From contig NZ_JALHBS010000034.1 in the NCBI RefSeq assembly GCF_024195285.1, forward strand, positions 1 to 40,169: a stretch of DNA of 40,169 nt, in the 5' to 3' direction. Below, in pieces: positions 16,923 through 24,885 of the stretch (its first letter is position 1; every line of letters begins with the position of its first letter). Source of the DNA: Aurantimonas marianensis. Lineage in GTDB: Bacteria > Pseudomonadota > Alphaproteobacteria > Rhizobiales > Rhizobiaceae. The notes below the pieces were generated by a model. The model saw only the letters and a program-made list of their open reading frames with translations, had not been told where the DNA came from and searched no databases. The translations under genes and the position numbers were made by a program.

Positions 16923-17075
16923 TGTCAGCACCCGATCGGCGCGTGCCACGTCCCGCCCCATCGGGGCATGCCTTGCGCCGTTCTTTTCGCACCTGCGAAA
17001 TAAACTTGGCCGGCCGTGCGACCCTTTGCACGCTGGGGCGTTTCCTTGCGGACAATCCCGAAAGGATATTCGCCC

Positions 17076-17444
17076 ATGAGCCGCCGCCATCCTCTTTCCA
17101 AGGTCTTCCTCGACGCTCCCAGGAGCGCGGCCGAGATGTCGACGCTCATGACGATGTCGCCGATCGTGATCGGCAGCCGCATGATGCAGTTCTGGATGTC
17201 GGCCGCCGCGCCGACCGCCGGCGACCGGAACGAAGCCTCGCGAATGATCAGCGAGAAGATGCAAGCGGCGGGCGAGTCGCTCCTCGCCATGAACCTGGCC
17301 GCGATGGAAGCCGCCACCGCGGCCACGCTCGGCGCCGTTACAGGACGCGGCAGCCATTCCAACCATGGCGACGCGATCATGTACGCCGGCCTGAAACCCT
17401 ATTCCCAGCGCGTGCGCGCCAATCGCAAGAGATTGTCGAAGTGA
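17076..17444 (+). CDS. Unknown small helical protein within the methyl-transfer operon
   Basis: A 122-residue protein I cannot assign. It is Met- and Ala-rich and almost wholly helical (AAEMSTLMTMSPIVIGSRMM, then AGESLLAMNLAAMEAATAAT), faintly like phasins, and ends with a polar basic tail (SQRVRANRKRLSK). AAAGGA lies 9 bp before the ATG at 17076. It stands between the methyl-THF methyltransferase and the corrinoid reactivase genes on the same strand, so a job in the same process is plausible: a scaffold, a storage-granule protein or a chaperone. No cysteine or histidine cluster, so it is not an obvious metal protein. Confidence 0.7.
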   Translation: MSRRHPLSKVFLDAPRSAAEMSTLMTMSPIVIGSRMMQFWMSAAAPTAGDRNEASRMISEKMQAAGESLLAMNLAAMEAATAATLGAVTGRGSHSNHGDAIMYAGLKPYSQRVRANRKRLSK

Positions 17445-17481
17445 CGCATCGGAGGCCTCGTAAGGGCGCTGCCGGCGAAGC

Positions 17482-17524
17482 CCTCATCCTGAGGCGCGGG
17501 CGCAACGAGCCTCGAAGGGCGAGG
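17482..17524. repeat. REP-like palindromic element
   Basis: The sequence CCTCATCCTGAGG ... CCTCGAAGGGCGAGG forms an imperfect palindrome of about 43 bp in the gap between two same-strand genes. It resembles the interspersed palindromes (CCTCATCCTGAGGAG...CTCGAAGGATGAGG) scattered by the hundred through many Hyphomicrobiales genomes. It can fold in RNA and may stabilise or attenuate the upstream message. Only one copy is present in the window. Confidence 0.65.
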
Positions 17525-17555
17525 GCCGGCACGATTCAAGGCTGATGGCCGCGCG

Positions 17556-19583
17556 ATGATCCAGCAAGACCCCCTCGTTCTGTTCATGCCGTCCGGACGG
17601 CGCGGCCGCTTCGCGAAAGGCACGCTGGTCATCGAGGCAGCGCGTTCGCTCGGCGTCTATGTCGAGAGTGTCTGCGGCGGCCGCGGCATTTGCGGCCGCT
17701 GCCAGATCGAAGTGGCCGAGGGCATCTTCGCCAAGCACAAGATCACCTCGGCGGCCGATCACCTGTCTCCCTGGTCCGCCAAGGAAGCGCGTTATGCCGC
17801 CAGACGCAGCCTGAAGCCCGGCCGTCGGCTCTCCTGCTCCACCACCATCGAAGGCGACCTCGTCATCGACCTGCCATCCGACATGGCGGTCAACGCGGCG
17901 GTCGTCCGCAAGGCGGTCGACACGCGCGATTTCCCGCGCGACCCGGCGATCAGGCTGCTTTACCTCGATCGCATTTTCGCGGCGCTGGAAAAGGATTGGG
18001 GCATCTCGGCGCCGATCGTCGATCCGGGGATTCTTCGCCATGTTCAAAAGACGCTGCGCGACGGCGCCTGGAAAGTCACCTGCGCGATCGCCCATGATCG
18101 CGACGACGAGCGCCCACGTCTGATGGGACTCTATCCCGGTCTCAAAAACGAGGCCTATGGCATCGCCGTCGACATCGGCTCGACAACGATCGCGCTGCAT
18201 CTATCGTCGCTCCTGTCCGGCGCCACCATCGCCTCGGCCGGCACGCCCAATCCGCAGATCCGCTTCGGCGAGGATCTGATGAGCCGGGTGTCCTACGTGA
18301 TGATGAACCCCAGTGGCCGGCCCGAGATGACCAAGGCGGTGCGCGAGGCGATCCAGGCCTTGGTCGAGGAGGTCGCGACCGAAACCAATATCGCCCCGAC
18401 CGACATCATGGACTGCGTCTTCGTCGGCAACCCGATCATGCATCACCTCTTCCTCGGCATCGATCCTACCGAACTCGGCCAGGCGCCCTTCGCGCTGGCC
18501 GTGTCCGGCGCTCTAGCCGTGCCGGCCAGCGACCTTGATCTCAGCCTGCATCCGGCGGCCCGCGCCTATCTCCTGCCTTGCATTGCCGGCCATGTCGGCG
18601 CGGACGCGGCGGCCGTCACGCTCTCGGAAGGCCCGCATCGCCAGGACGAGACGATGCTCGTTGTCGATGTCGGCACCAATGCCGAAATCCTGCTCGGCAA
18701 CCGGCAGCGGCTTTTGGCCGCCTCCTCGCCGACCGGCCCGGCCTTTGAAGGCGCCGAGATCTCGGCCGGCCAGCGCGCCGCGCCGGGCGCGATCGAGCGC
18801 GTTCGCATCGATCCCGAAACGCTGGAGCCCCGCTTCAAGATCATCGGCGTGGATAGCTGGTCCGACGCGTCGGGATTCGCCGAGGCCGCCCGATCCGTCG
18901 GTATTACCGGCATCTGTGGCTCCGGCATCATCGAGGTGATCGCGGAAATGTTTCTCGCCGGCATCATCACCGAGGACGGAATCATCGACGGGTCGCTGGC
19001 CGCCCGCTCGCCTCGCATTGTCCCGGAGGGGCGCACCTTCGCCTATGTCCTCCATGAAATGCCCGGACGGACGATCAGCATCCTGCAAACCGACGTACGC
19101 GCCATCCAGCTCGCCAAGGCGGCCCTTTACGCCGGCATCAAGCTGCTGATCGACAAGTTCGGCACCGCTGGTGAGTCCGGCACGATCGACCGGGTTGCCC
19201 TGGCCGGCGCGTTCGGCTCCTTCATCGAGCCGAAATACGCCATGGTCCTCGGACTGGTGCCCGATTGTAACGTGGAAAAGTGCGGCTCGGTCGGCAATGC
19301 GGCCGGCGCCGGCGCGCGCATGGCGCTTTTGAACCGGTCCTATCGCCGTGAGATCGAGGCAGTGGTCAAGCGCATCCAAAAGGTCGAGACCGCGCTGGAG
19401 CCTGCCTTCCAGGATCATTTCGTCGCCGCCATGGCGTTTCCGAACAAGCGCGACGCCTATCCCGAACTGGTCAAGGTGCAAAGGCTGCCCAACCGCGATG
19501 CCGAGGGCCGGCCGATCCGACGCGCCGACGATGCCGAAGGTGACGCGCCCCGGCGCCGGCGCGGCGGTCGTCCTCCCCGCTGA
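17556..19583 (+). CDS. Corrinoid-activating iron-sulfur ATPase (RamA/RACo-like, ASKHA, DUF4445)
   Basis: A 675-residue reactivase that uses ATP to reduce an inactive Co(II) corrinoid back to Co(I). An N-terminal ferredoxin-type domain carries C40, C46, C49 (SVCGGRGICGRCQ) and C94 (RLSCSTT), right for one 2Fe-2S cluster. Then follows a linker and the ASKHA ATPase fold with IAVDIGSTTIALHL (about 207-220) and LVVDVGTNAEILLG, and a C-terminal DUF4445-type part with GICGSGIIEVIAEM and ALAGAFGSFIEP. Length and order match RACo-type proteins. The C-terminus is an Arg-rich tail (PRRRRGGRPPR). Last of the plus-strand methyl-transfer genes. Confidence 0.92.
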   Translation: MIQQDPLVLFMPSGRRGRFAKGTLVIEAARSLGVYVESVCGGRGICGRCQIEVAEGIFAKHKITSAADHLSPWSAKEARYAARRSLKPGRRLSCSTTIEGDLVIDLPSDMAVNAAVVRKAVDTRDFPRDPAIRLLYLDRIFAALEKDWGISAPIVDPGILRHVQKTLRDGAWKVTCAIAHDRDDERPRLMGLYPGLKNEAYGIAVDIGSTTIALHLSSLLSGATIASAGTPNPQIRFGEDLMSRVSYVMMNPSGRPEMTKAVREAIQALVEEVATETNIAPTDIMDCVFVGNPIMHHLFLGIDPTELGQAPFALAVSGALAVPASDLDLSLHPAARAYLLPCIAGHVGADAAAVTLSEGPHRQDETMLVVDVGTNAEILLGNRQRLLAASSPTGPAFEGAEISAGQRAAPGAIERVRIDPETLEPRFKIIGVDSWSDASGFAEAARSVGITGICGSGIIEVIAEMFLAGIITEDGIIDGSLAARSPRIVPEGRTFAYVLHEMPGRTISILQTDVRAIQLAKAALYAGIKLLIDKFGTAGESGTIDRVALAGAFGSFIEPKYAMVLGLVPDCNVEKCGSVGNAAGAGARMALLNRSYRREIEAVVKRIQKVETALEPAFQDHFVAAMAFPNKRDAYPELVKVQRLPNRDAEGRPIRRADDAEGDAPRRRRGGRPPR

Positions 19584-19689
19584 ACCAGACTGTTGCGATT
19601 GACGCGGCGCCGCCCGAGGCTTATCCCCCAAGGCGTCGGCGCCCAGACAACGAGCGCCCGAACCCTTTTCCACGAATTACGATTGGTCC

Positions 19690-20058
19690 ATGTCAGTTTT
19701 GAAACCCAAGGGTGCGGATTTCGTCGAACGCCGCACAGCCGCGCAAGAAGCGAAAGCAGCCCTTCTCGAAAAGATGAAGGCGAAGCAGAACGATCCAGCC
19801 GCCGAGGCCCGCCGCGCCGAGCGCGCGGCCATCGTCGCGGCTCGCGAGGAGCGTCAGGCCAAGAAGCGCGCCGAGGCCGAAGCCAAAGCCCGCGAAGCCG
19901 CCGCCCAAAAGGCCGAGAAGGAAGCCGAGCGCCTCGCCGCCGAAGAAGCCGCCAAGGCCGAGAAGAATCGGCCGGTGGCCCAGATGGTCGCCGACGAAGC
20001 CGCCCGCAAGGCGGCCCGCGACGCCAAATACGCCGCTCGCAAGGCCCGCAAGCGCTAG
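19690..20058 (+). CDS. DUF6481-family Ala/Glu/Arg-rich helical protein
   Basis: A 122-residue highly charged protein that begins LKPKGADFVERRTAAQEAK and continues as one long Ala/Lys/Glu/Arg helix, likely a coiled coil, to a basic end (AARKARKR). This matches the small alphaproteobacterial family DUF6481. Function unknown; the composition recalls nucleic-acid- or ribosome-associated proteins. 106 bp separate it from the reactivase gene and 167 bp from the regulator gene. Low-complexity composition makes homology claims weak, but the N-terminal block is distinctive. Confidence 0.75.
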   Translation: MSVLKPKGADFVERRTAAQEAKAALLEKMKAKQNDPAAEARRAERAAIVAAREERQAKKRAEAEAKAREAAAQKAEKEAERLAAEEAAKAEKNRPVAQMVADEAARKAARDAKYAARKARKR

Positions 20059-20225
20059 CATCAGGCCAAAAACGGCACACGCCCAAGCTGGCTGTTGACT
20101 GATCTGGGAGCGAAAGACGTCGCTTGCGCAGGAAAACAATCCCGCGCAATCTGGCCCGATTCGACCGCTTGGTCGCAATGTCGTGGAAGCGAGGCCGTCG
20201 CCGGTCGCGTTAGGGTCAAAGGCAT

Positions 20226-21299
20226 GTGCCGATGAGGATCGCGTCAGCGGCAACCGGCCAGCCGCGCTTTGGTAGCGGCCAGACGGCCAGGATTGACGGG
20301 ACAGCCAGCCAGGCTGCGCCCAAGCGCACCATCGTGTTCCTGCTTGCCCCGAATTTCTCGATGATAGCCTTCGCGACCGCTATCGAGCCGCTCAGGATCG
20401 CGAACCGCATCGTCGGCCGCGAGATTTATCGCTGGCGCCTCGCCTCGACCGACGGTGCGCCGGTACGCGCGTCGAACGGCGTCGACGTGGCCGTGACCAG
20501 CTCCGTGGAGGCCGAACGCCGCGCACTCCCCGGCGAGAACCGGCCCTCGATGGTTTTCGCCTGCTCCGGCGTCCTGGTCGAGGATTTTTCCGACAAGGCG
20601 GCCTTTTCCTATCTGCGCGAGGCCCATCAGCGCGGCATTTCAGTCGGCGGTCTATGCACCGGTGCCTGGATTCTCGCCCGCGCCGGACTCCTTGCCGACC
20701 GCCGCTGCGCCATCCATTGGGAGAACCTGCCGGGCTTTGCCGAAGCCTTTCCACGCGCCGATGTCTATGCCGACCTCTTCGAGATCGACCACAACATCTA
20801 CACCTGCGCCGGCGGCACGGCCTCGCTCGACATGATGCTCGCCCTGATCGGCGAGGATCTGGGGGAGGACGTGGTCAACCGGGTTTGCGAGCAGGCGCTG
20901 ACCGACAGGGTGCGCGGCCCCCAGGACCGGCAGCGCCTGCCGCTGCGCGCGCGGCTCGGCGTCCAGCATGCCAAGGTTCTGCAGGTGATCGAGATCATGG
21001 AAGCCAACCTCTCCGACCCGCTGTCGCTGGTCGAGATCGCCCACGCGGTGGGGCTTTCACGCCGGCAGGTGGAGCGTCTCTTCGACAAGGAGATGGGCCG
21101 CTCGCCGGCGCGGTACTATCTGGAGATCCGGCTCGATCGGGCCCGGCGCCTGCTGATGCAGTCGCAATTGCCGATCGTCGAGATCGCCGTCGCCAGCGGT
21201 TTCGTCTCCGCGTCGCATTTTTCCAAATGCTACCGCGAACTCTATTCGCGCTCGCCGCAGCAGGAGCGCGCCGGACGCGCCGCGCTGTCTCCCGCCTGA
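20226..21299 (+). CDS. GATase1-AraC (GlxA-family) transcriptional regulator, GbdR-like
   Basis: A 357-residue regulator. Residues about 35-200 are a DJ-1/PfpI (class I amidotransferase-like) domain with the nucleophile-elbow region ISVGGLCTGAWILARAG; residues about 245-340 are an AraC-type double helix-turn-helix (SLVEIAHAVGLSRRQVERLF and IVEIAVASGFVSASHFSKCY). This architecture is that of GbdR, which activates betaine and dimethylglycine catabolism in pseudomonads, and of its relatives CdhR and ArgR. In this position it is the natural pathway regulator. Start is GTG at 20226 or ATG at 20232; the first 30 residues are not conserved-looking. Converges on the DUF1194 gene with a 22-bp gap. Confidence 0.88.
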   Translation: MPMRIASAATGQPRFGSGQTARIDGTASQAAPKRTIVFLLAPNFSMIAFATAIEPLRIANRIVGREIYRWRLASTDGAPVRASNGVDVAVTSSVEAERRALPGENRPSMVFACSGVLVEDFSDKAAFSYLREAHQRGISVGGLCTGAWILARAGLLADRRCAIHWENLPGFAEAFPRADVYADLFEIDHNIYTCAGGTASLDMMLALIGEDLGEDVVNRVCEQALTDRVRGPQDRQRLPLRARLGVQHAKVLQVIEIMEANLSDPLSLVEIAHAVGLSRRQVERLFDKEMGRSPARYYLEIRLDRARRLLMQSQLPIVEIAVASGFVSASHFSKCYRELYSRSPQQERAGRAALSPA

Positions 21300-21321
21300 T
21301 CGCGCGGGTGGCCCCGCCGCC

Positions 21322-22212
21322 CTACTGGAAATCCTCGATCCAGCGCTGCTGACGCTGCTGCCACAGCCGTTCGCCGATCAGACAATCGGCGGCCGGGGCG
21401 TTCTGGGTCCGGATGACGCTCGCCGTGCCCATTTCCTGGACATCGGGCCAGGTGCCGGCGAGTTCCAGCACCAGCTTGCGCCGTACCGCCTCGGGAAATT
21501 GCGACCAATCGTCGACCGGGATGATGAAGGCCGACGGCCCGCCGATGACGCAGTCGGTATAATAGCGATCAAGGTCCGGGATCGACCCCCATCCGAAGCC
21601 TTCCGACGAGGTCATCAGCGGCAAGCCGTTGATCGTGATCCCTCGGGCGACCGTCGCATCCCGCGCGGCGGTCACCATCCGTCCCTGATTGTTCGGCCCG
21701 TCGCCGGACAGGTCGATGATCCGCCGAACGCCGTCGAAGCCGTTGTGATCGAACAACGGTGCGATGAAATCGAGCGCTGAGGCGATGGACGTGCGCCGCT
21801 GCCGTTCAGGTTCCTCCGTCGCCAGGCGATAGGCGAAGCCCTCCGCCGAGGCCTTGGAATCGATCAGGGTCCAGGGCACGACGATCGATTGCGAGAACAT
21901 GCCGGCCCATTCGATATAGGTGACCGCGACGCGGCCGTGGCCGCCCTCCATGATCGCCCGCTGCACGGCGTCGCTCCGGAAGGCGGCCGTATAGCCATCG
22001 CGCTGGATCGCCTGTTCCCCCCGATCCATCGACCAGGAGACATCGACGGCCAGGACCAGTTCCACGTCGACCTTCAAGCCACCGCCGCGGTCCGCGCCGT
22101 CATCCGCCCCGATGTCGCCGAGCCCGCGCTGTTGCGCCGCCGCCGGGCCGAACGCGCCCGCGAGACCGGCGAGGAACAGGGACGCGGCGAATGTGATGGC
22201 TGAACGGCGCAT
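21322..22212 (-). CDS. Exported DUF1194 (von Willebrand A-like) protein
   Basis: A 296-residue protein with a signal peptide (ITFAASLFLAGLAGAFGPAAA) followed by a DUF1194 domain. The domain is vWFA-like: a MIDAS motif VDVSWSM, then IDLSGDGPNNQG, with the aspartates and serines needed to bind a metal. It is predicted periplasmic; ligand and role are unknown. The ATG at 22212 (MRRSAIT) is chosen because it gives a proper signal peptide; the frame is open to 22263. It lies 79 bp downstream of the dehydrogenase gene on the same strand, so could be co-transcribed, though no functional link is obvious. Confidence 0.85.
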   Translation of the reverse strand: MRRSAITFAASLFLAGLAGAFGPAAAQQRGLGDIGADDGADRGGGLKVDVELVLAVDVSWSMDRGEQAIQRDGYTAAFRSDAVQRAIMEGGHGRVAVTYIEWAGMFSQSIVVPWTLIDSKASAEGFAYRLATEEPERQRRTSIASALDFIAPLFDHNGFDGVRRIIDLSGDGPNNQGRMVTAARDATVARGITINGLPLMTSSEGFGWGSIPDLDRYYTDCVIGGPSAFIIPVDDWSQFPEAVRRKLVLELAGTWPDVQEMGTASVIRTQNAPAADCLIGERLWQQRQQRWIEDFQ

Positions 22213-22291
22213 GGCTATATGGTCGCGCTGATCGGATGGTCCGGCAAGACACAAAGCCGTCAAACCCTAGAGACGCGCCGCGCCGCCGTCG

Positions 22292-24805
22292 CTACGAACG
22301 GAGCCGGTCGTTATCCGGATCGAACGGACTTTCGCCGACCACGATCGCGTCGTACAGCGTGCCGAGTATCTTGATCTGGAGGCGCGTGCCCTCGCCCGCA
22401 TGCTCCGGCTTCAGCATCGCGAGCGCCAGGCTCTTGCCGACCCGCCAGCCGAAACCGCCGTTCGTCGCCCGGCCGGCCAGCGTCCCGTCGGCGTAGATGG
22501 GTTCGGACCCACGGGCATCGGCATCGGACACCCCGTGGACCTCAAGCGTCGCGAACTGCCAGCGAAGCCCGGCCTCGCGCGCCTGGACCACCGCGTCGCG
22601 GCCGATGAAGTCGCCCTTGTTCGGATGAACGAATCTGTCAAGACCAGACTCGAACGCGTTGTATTCGATGGAGAGTTCGCGCGGGATCTGGCGGTAGGAT
22701 TTTTCCAGCGCCATCGCACCCATCGCCCGAATGCCAAAGGGACGGATTCCGAACTCGGCGCCCGCCTCCATCAGCATGTCGTAGAGCGCGTTCTGCATCT
22801 CGATCGGATGATGCAACTCCCAGCCAAGCTCGCCGACGAAATTGACCCGGAGCGCGTCGAGGCGGACGGGTCCGACCGAAATACGCTGCCCGGTGAGCCA
22901 CGGAAACGCCGGGTTGGTGAGGTCGGAGCGCGTCAGCTTGGCGAGAACATCGCGCGAGCGCGGCCCGGCGAGCACCAGAACGCCGAGCCGGTTCGTGGCG
23001 GGATACACCTGGACGCCGCCGCCGTCCGGCAGCGCCTTTTGCAGGATGTCGTGGTCGATCGACTCGTAGCCGCCGCCGGAGACGAGATAGTAACTCTGTT
23101 CGCCAGCCTTGAAGACGGTGAACTCCGAGCGCACGCCGCCCGCCGGCGTCAGCAGATGGCACAGCGCGATGCGGCCCGTCTTTTTTGGAATGCGGTTGGC
23201 GAGAAGACCGTCGAGCCAGCTTGCGGCGCCCGGCCCGGTGACGACGGCCTTGGCGAACGGCGTCATGTCGAGCAGGCCGACGCCTTCATGCACCGCCCTC
23301 ACCTCGTCGCCGACCGGTGCGAAATAGTTCGAGCGACGGAACGACCAGCGCTCGCGAATCCGGCCGGTGTGATCGACCGGCGCGTGGTTGTGCTTCATCA
23401 GGACATCGGCGCCGACGTCAAGTTCGGCCTCCGGCACCGCGTAGCCCTCCGGCGCGAACCAGTTCGCCCTCTCCCAGCCATAGACCGACCCGAACACCGC
23501 GCCGAGCGCCTTCTGGCGCTCATAGGAGGGCGAGGTCTTCAACGGCCGCGCGGCGGCGCGCTCCTCGTCGGGGTAGTGGACGGAGAAGACGTTGGCATAG
23601 GCCTCCTCGTTCTTGGCGCGAAGATAGCCCTCGCCCGCATACGGGCCGAACCGGCGCGGATCGACGCCGATCATGTCGACCGTCGGCTCGCCCTCGACGA
23701 TCCATTCGGCGAGCTGCCAGCCGGCCCCGCCGGCGGCGGTGATGCCGAAGGAATGCCCCTCGTTCAGCCAGAAGTTCTTCAGCCCCGGCGCCGGGCCGAC
23801 GATGGGCGAGCCGTCGGGCGTGTAGGCGATGGCGCCGTTATAGACCTTCTTGATACCGACCTCGCCGAACGCCGGAACACGCGCGATCGCCGTCTCGATA
23901 TGCGGCATCAGGCGGTCGAGATCCTCCTGGAACAGCTCGTACTCGCTCTCCCTGTCGGGCCCATCGTGATAGCAGCAGGGCGCGCCGACCTCGTAGGGGC
24001 CGAGAATGAGCCCGCCGTTTTCCTCACGCATGTACCAGGAGGAATCGCTCTCGCGCAGGACGCCCATTTCCGGCAGGCCCAGCCGCTTGCGCTCGACGAT
24101 CGCGGGATGCGGCTCGGTGACGATATATTGGTGCTCGACCGGGATGACCGGCACGGCGAGGCCGACCATGGCGCCTGTCCGCCGGGCGAAGTTTCCGGTC
24201 GCCGAGATCACGTGTTCGGCGACGATCTCGCCCTTGTCGGTGGTGATCTTCCACTCGCCGGAGGCGAGTTGCTCGATGCCGGTCACGGCGGTATTGCGAT
24301 GGATCGTGGCACCGCGGTCGCGGGCCCCCTTGGCCAGCGCCTGGGTGAGGTCCGCCGGCTGGATGTAGCCGTCTTCGGGATGCTGGATGGCGCCGAGGAG
24401 CCCCTCGGTCTCGCAGAGCGGCCAGACTTCCTGCACCTCATCGGGAGTGAGGAATTTGAACGGCACGCCGATCGTCTCGGCGATTCCGGCATAATACATA
24501 TACTCGTCCCAGCGGTCCTTGGTGCGGGCCAGACGAATGTTGCTTACGTTGGAGAAGCCGACATTCAGACCGGTCTCCTCCTGGAGCTCACGGTAGAAGC
24601 GTACCGAATATTTGTGCAGCTGGCCGACCGAATAGCTCATGTTGAACAGCGGCAGGAGGCCGGCCGCGTGCCAGGTCGAGCCCGAGGTCAATTCCTTGCG
24701 CTCGATCAGAACACTGTCGGTCCAGCCCTTTTTCGCCAGGTGATAGAGCGTCGAGACCCCGACCACCCCACCGCCGATCACCACCGCGCGCGCCCGTGAA
24801 TTCAT
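22292..24805 (-). CDS. Dimethylglycine/sarcosine dehydrogenase-like FAD oxidoreductase fused to GcvT domains
   Basis: An 837-residue flavoprotein of the DMGDH/SARDH type. The N-terminal DAO domain has AVVIGGGVVGVSTLYHLAKK and TSGSTWHAAGLLP, whose His in the WHAAGL motif is the residue that carries covalent FAD in mammalian DMGDH. An FAO-M spacer follows the DAO domain, then the folate-binding GcvT domain (about 430-700) and GcvT C-terminal barrel (GRATNGGFGWRVGKSLALAML). It oxidatively demethylates dimethylglycine or sarcosine and passes the carbon to THF, the step after either first-demethylation route in this window. Which of the two amines it prefers cannot be told. GGAG precedes the ATG at 24805. 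Opposite strand to most catabolic genes. Confidence 0.9.
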   Translation of the reverse strand: MNSRARAVVIGGGVVGVSTLYHLAKKGWTDSVLIERKELTSGSTWHAAGLLPLFNMSYSVGQLHKYSVRFYRELQEETGLNVGFSNVSNIRLARTKDRWDEYMYYAGIAETIGVPFKFLTPDEVQEVWPLCETEGLLGAIQHPEDGYIQPADLTQALAKGARDRGATIHRNTAVTGIEQLASGEWKITTDKGEIVAEHVISATGNFARRTGAMVGLAVPVIPVEHQYIVTEPHPAIVERKRLGLPEMGVLRESDSSWYMREENGGLILGPYEVGAPCCYHDGPDRESEYELFQEDLDRLMPHIETAIARVPAFGEVGIKKVYNGAIAYTPDGSPIVGPAPGLKNFWLNEGHSFGITAAGGAGWQLAEWIVEGEPTVDMIGVDPRRFGPYAGEGYLRAKNEEAYANVFSVHYPDEERAAARPLKTSPSYERQKALGAVFGSVYGWERANWFAPEGYAVPEAELDVGADVLMKHNHAPVDHTGRIRERWSFRRSNYFAPVGDEVRAVHEGVGLLDMTPFAKAVVTGPGAASWLDGLLANRIPKKTGRIALCHLLTPAGGVRSEFTVFKAGEQSYYLVSGGGYESIDHDILQKALPDGGGVQVYPATNRLGVLVLAGPRSRDVLAKLTRSDLTNPAFPWLTGQRISVGPVRLDALRVNFVGELGWELHHPIEMQNALYDMLMEAGAEFGIRPFGIRAMGAMALEKSYRQIPRELSIEYNAFESGLDRFVHPNKGDFIGRDAVVQAREAGLRWQFATLEVHGVSDADARGSEPIYADGTLAGRATNGGFGWRVGKSLALAMLKPEHAGEGTRLQIKILGTLYDAIVVGESPFDPDNDRLRS

Positions 24806-24885
24806 GCCTGCCGCTCCGAGCTTTACCCTCACCGGCGGACACACCGCCTCTCGGATCCAACCCTAGCGGAACGCTTCGGGCGGTT

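Noticed and set aside
22400-24799. 799-codon plus-strand ORF opposite the dimethylglycine dehydrogenase
   Set aside because: It is an antisense shadow caused by high GC at third positions; composition is Arg/Asp/Gly/His-rich with no domain, while the minus strand encodes a clear flavoprotein.
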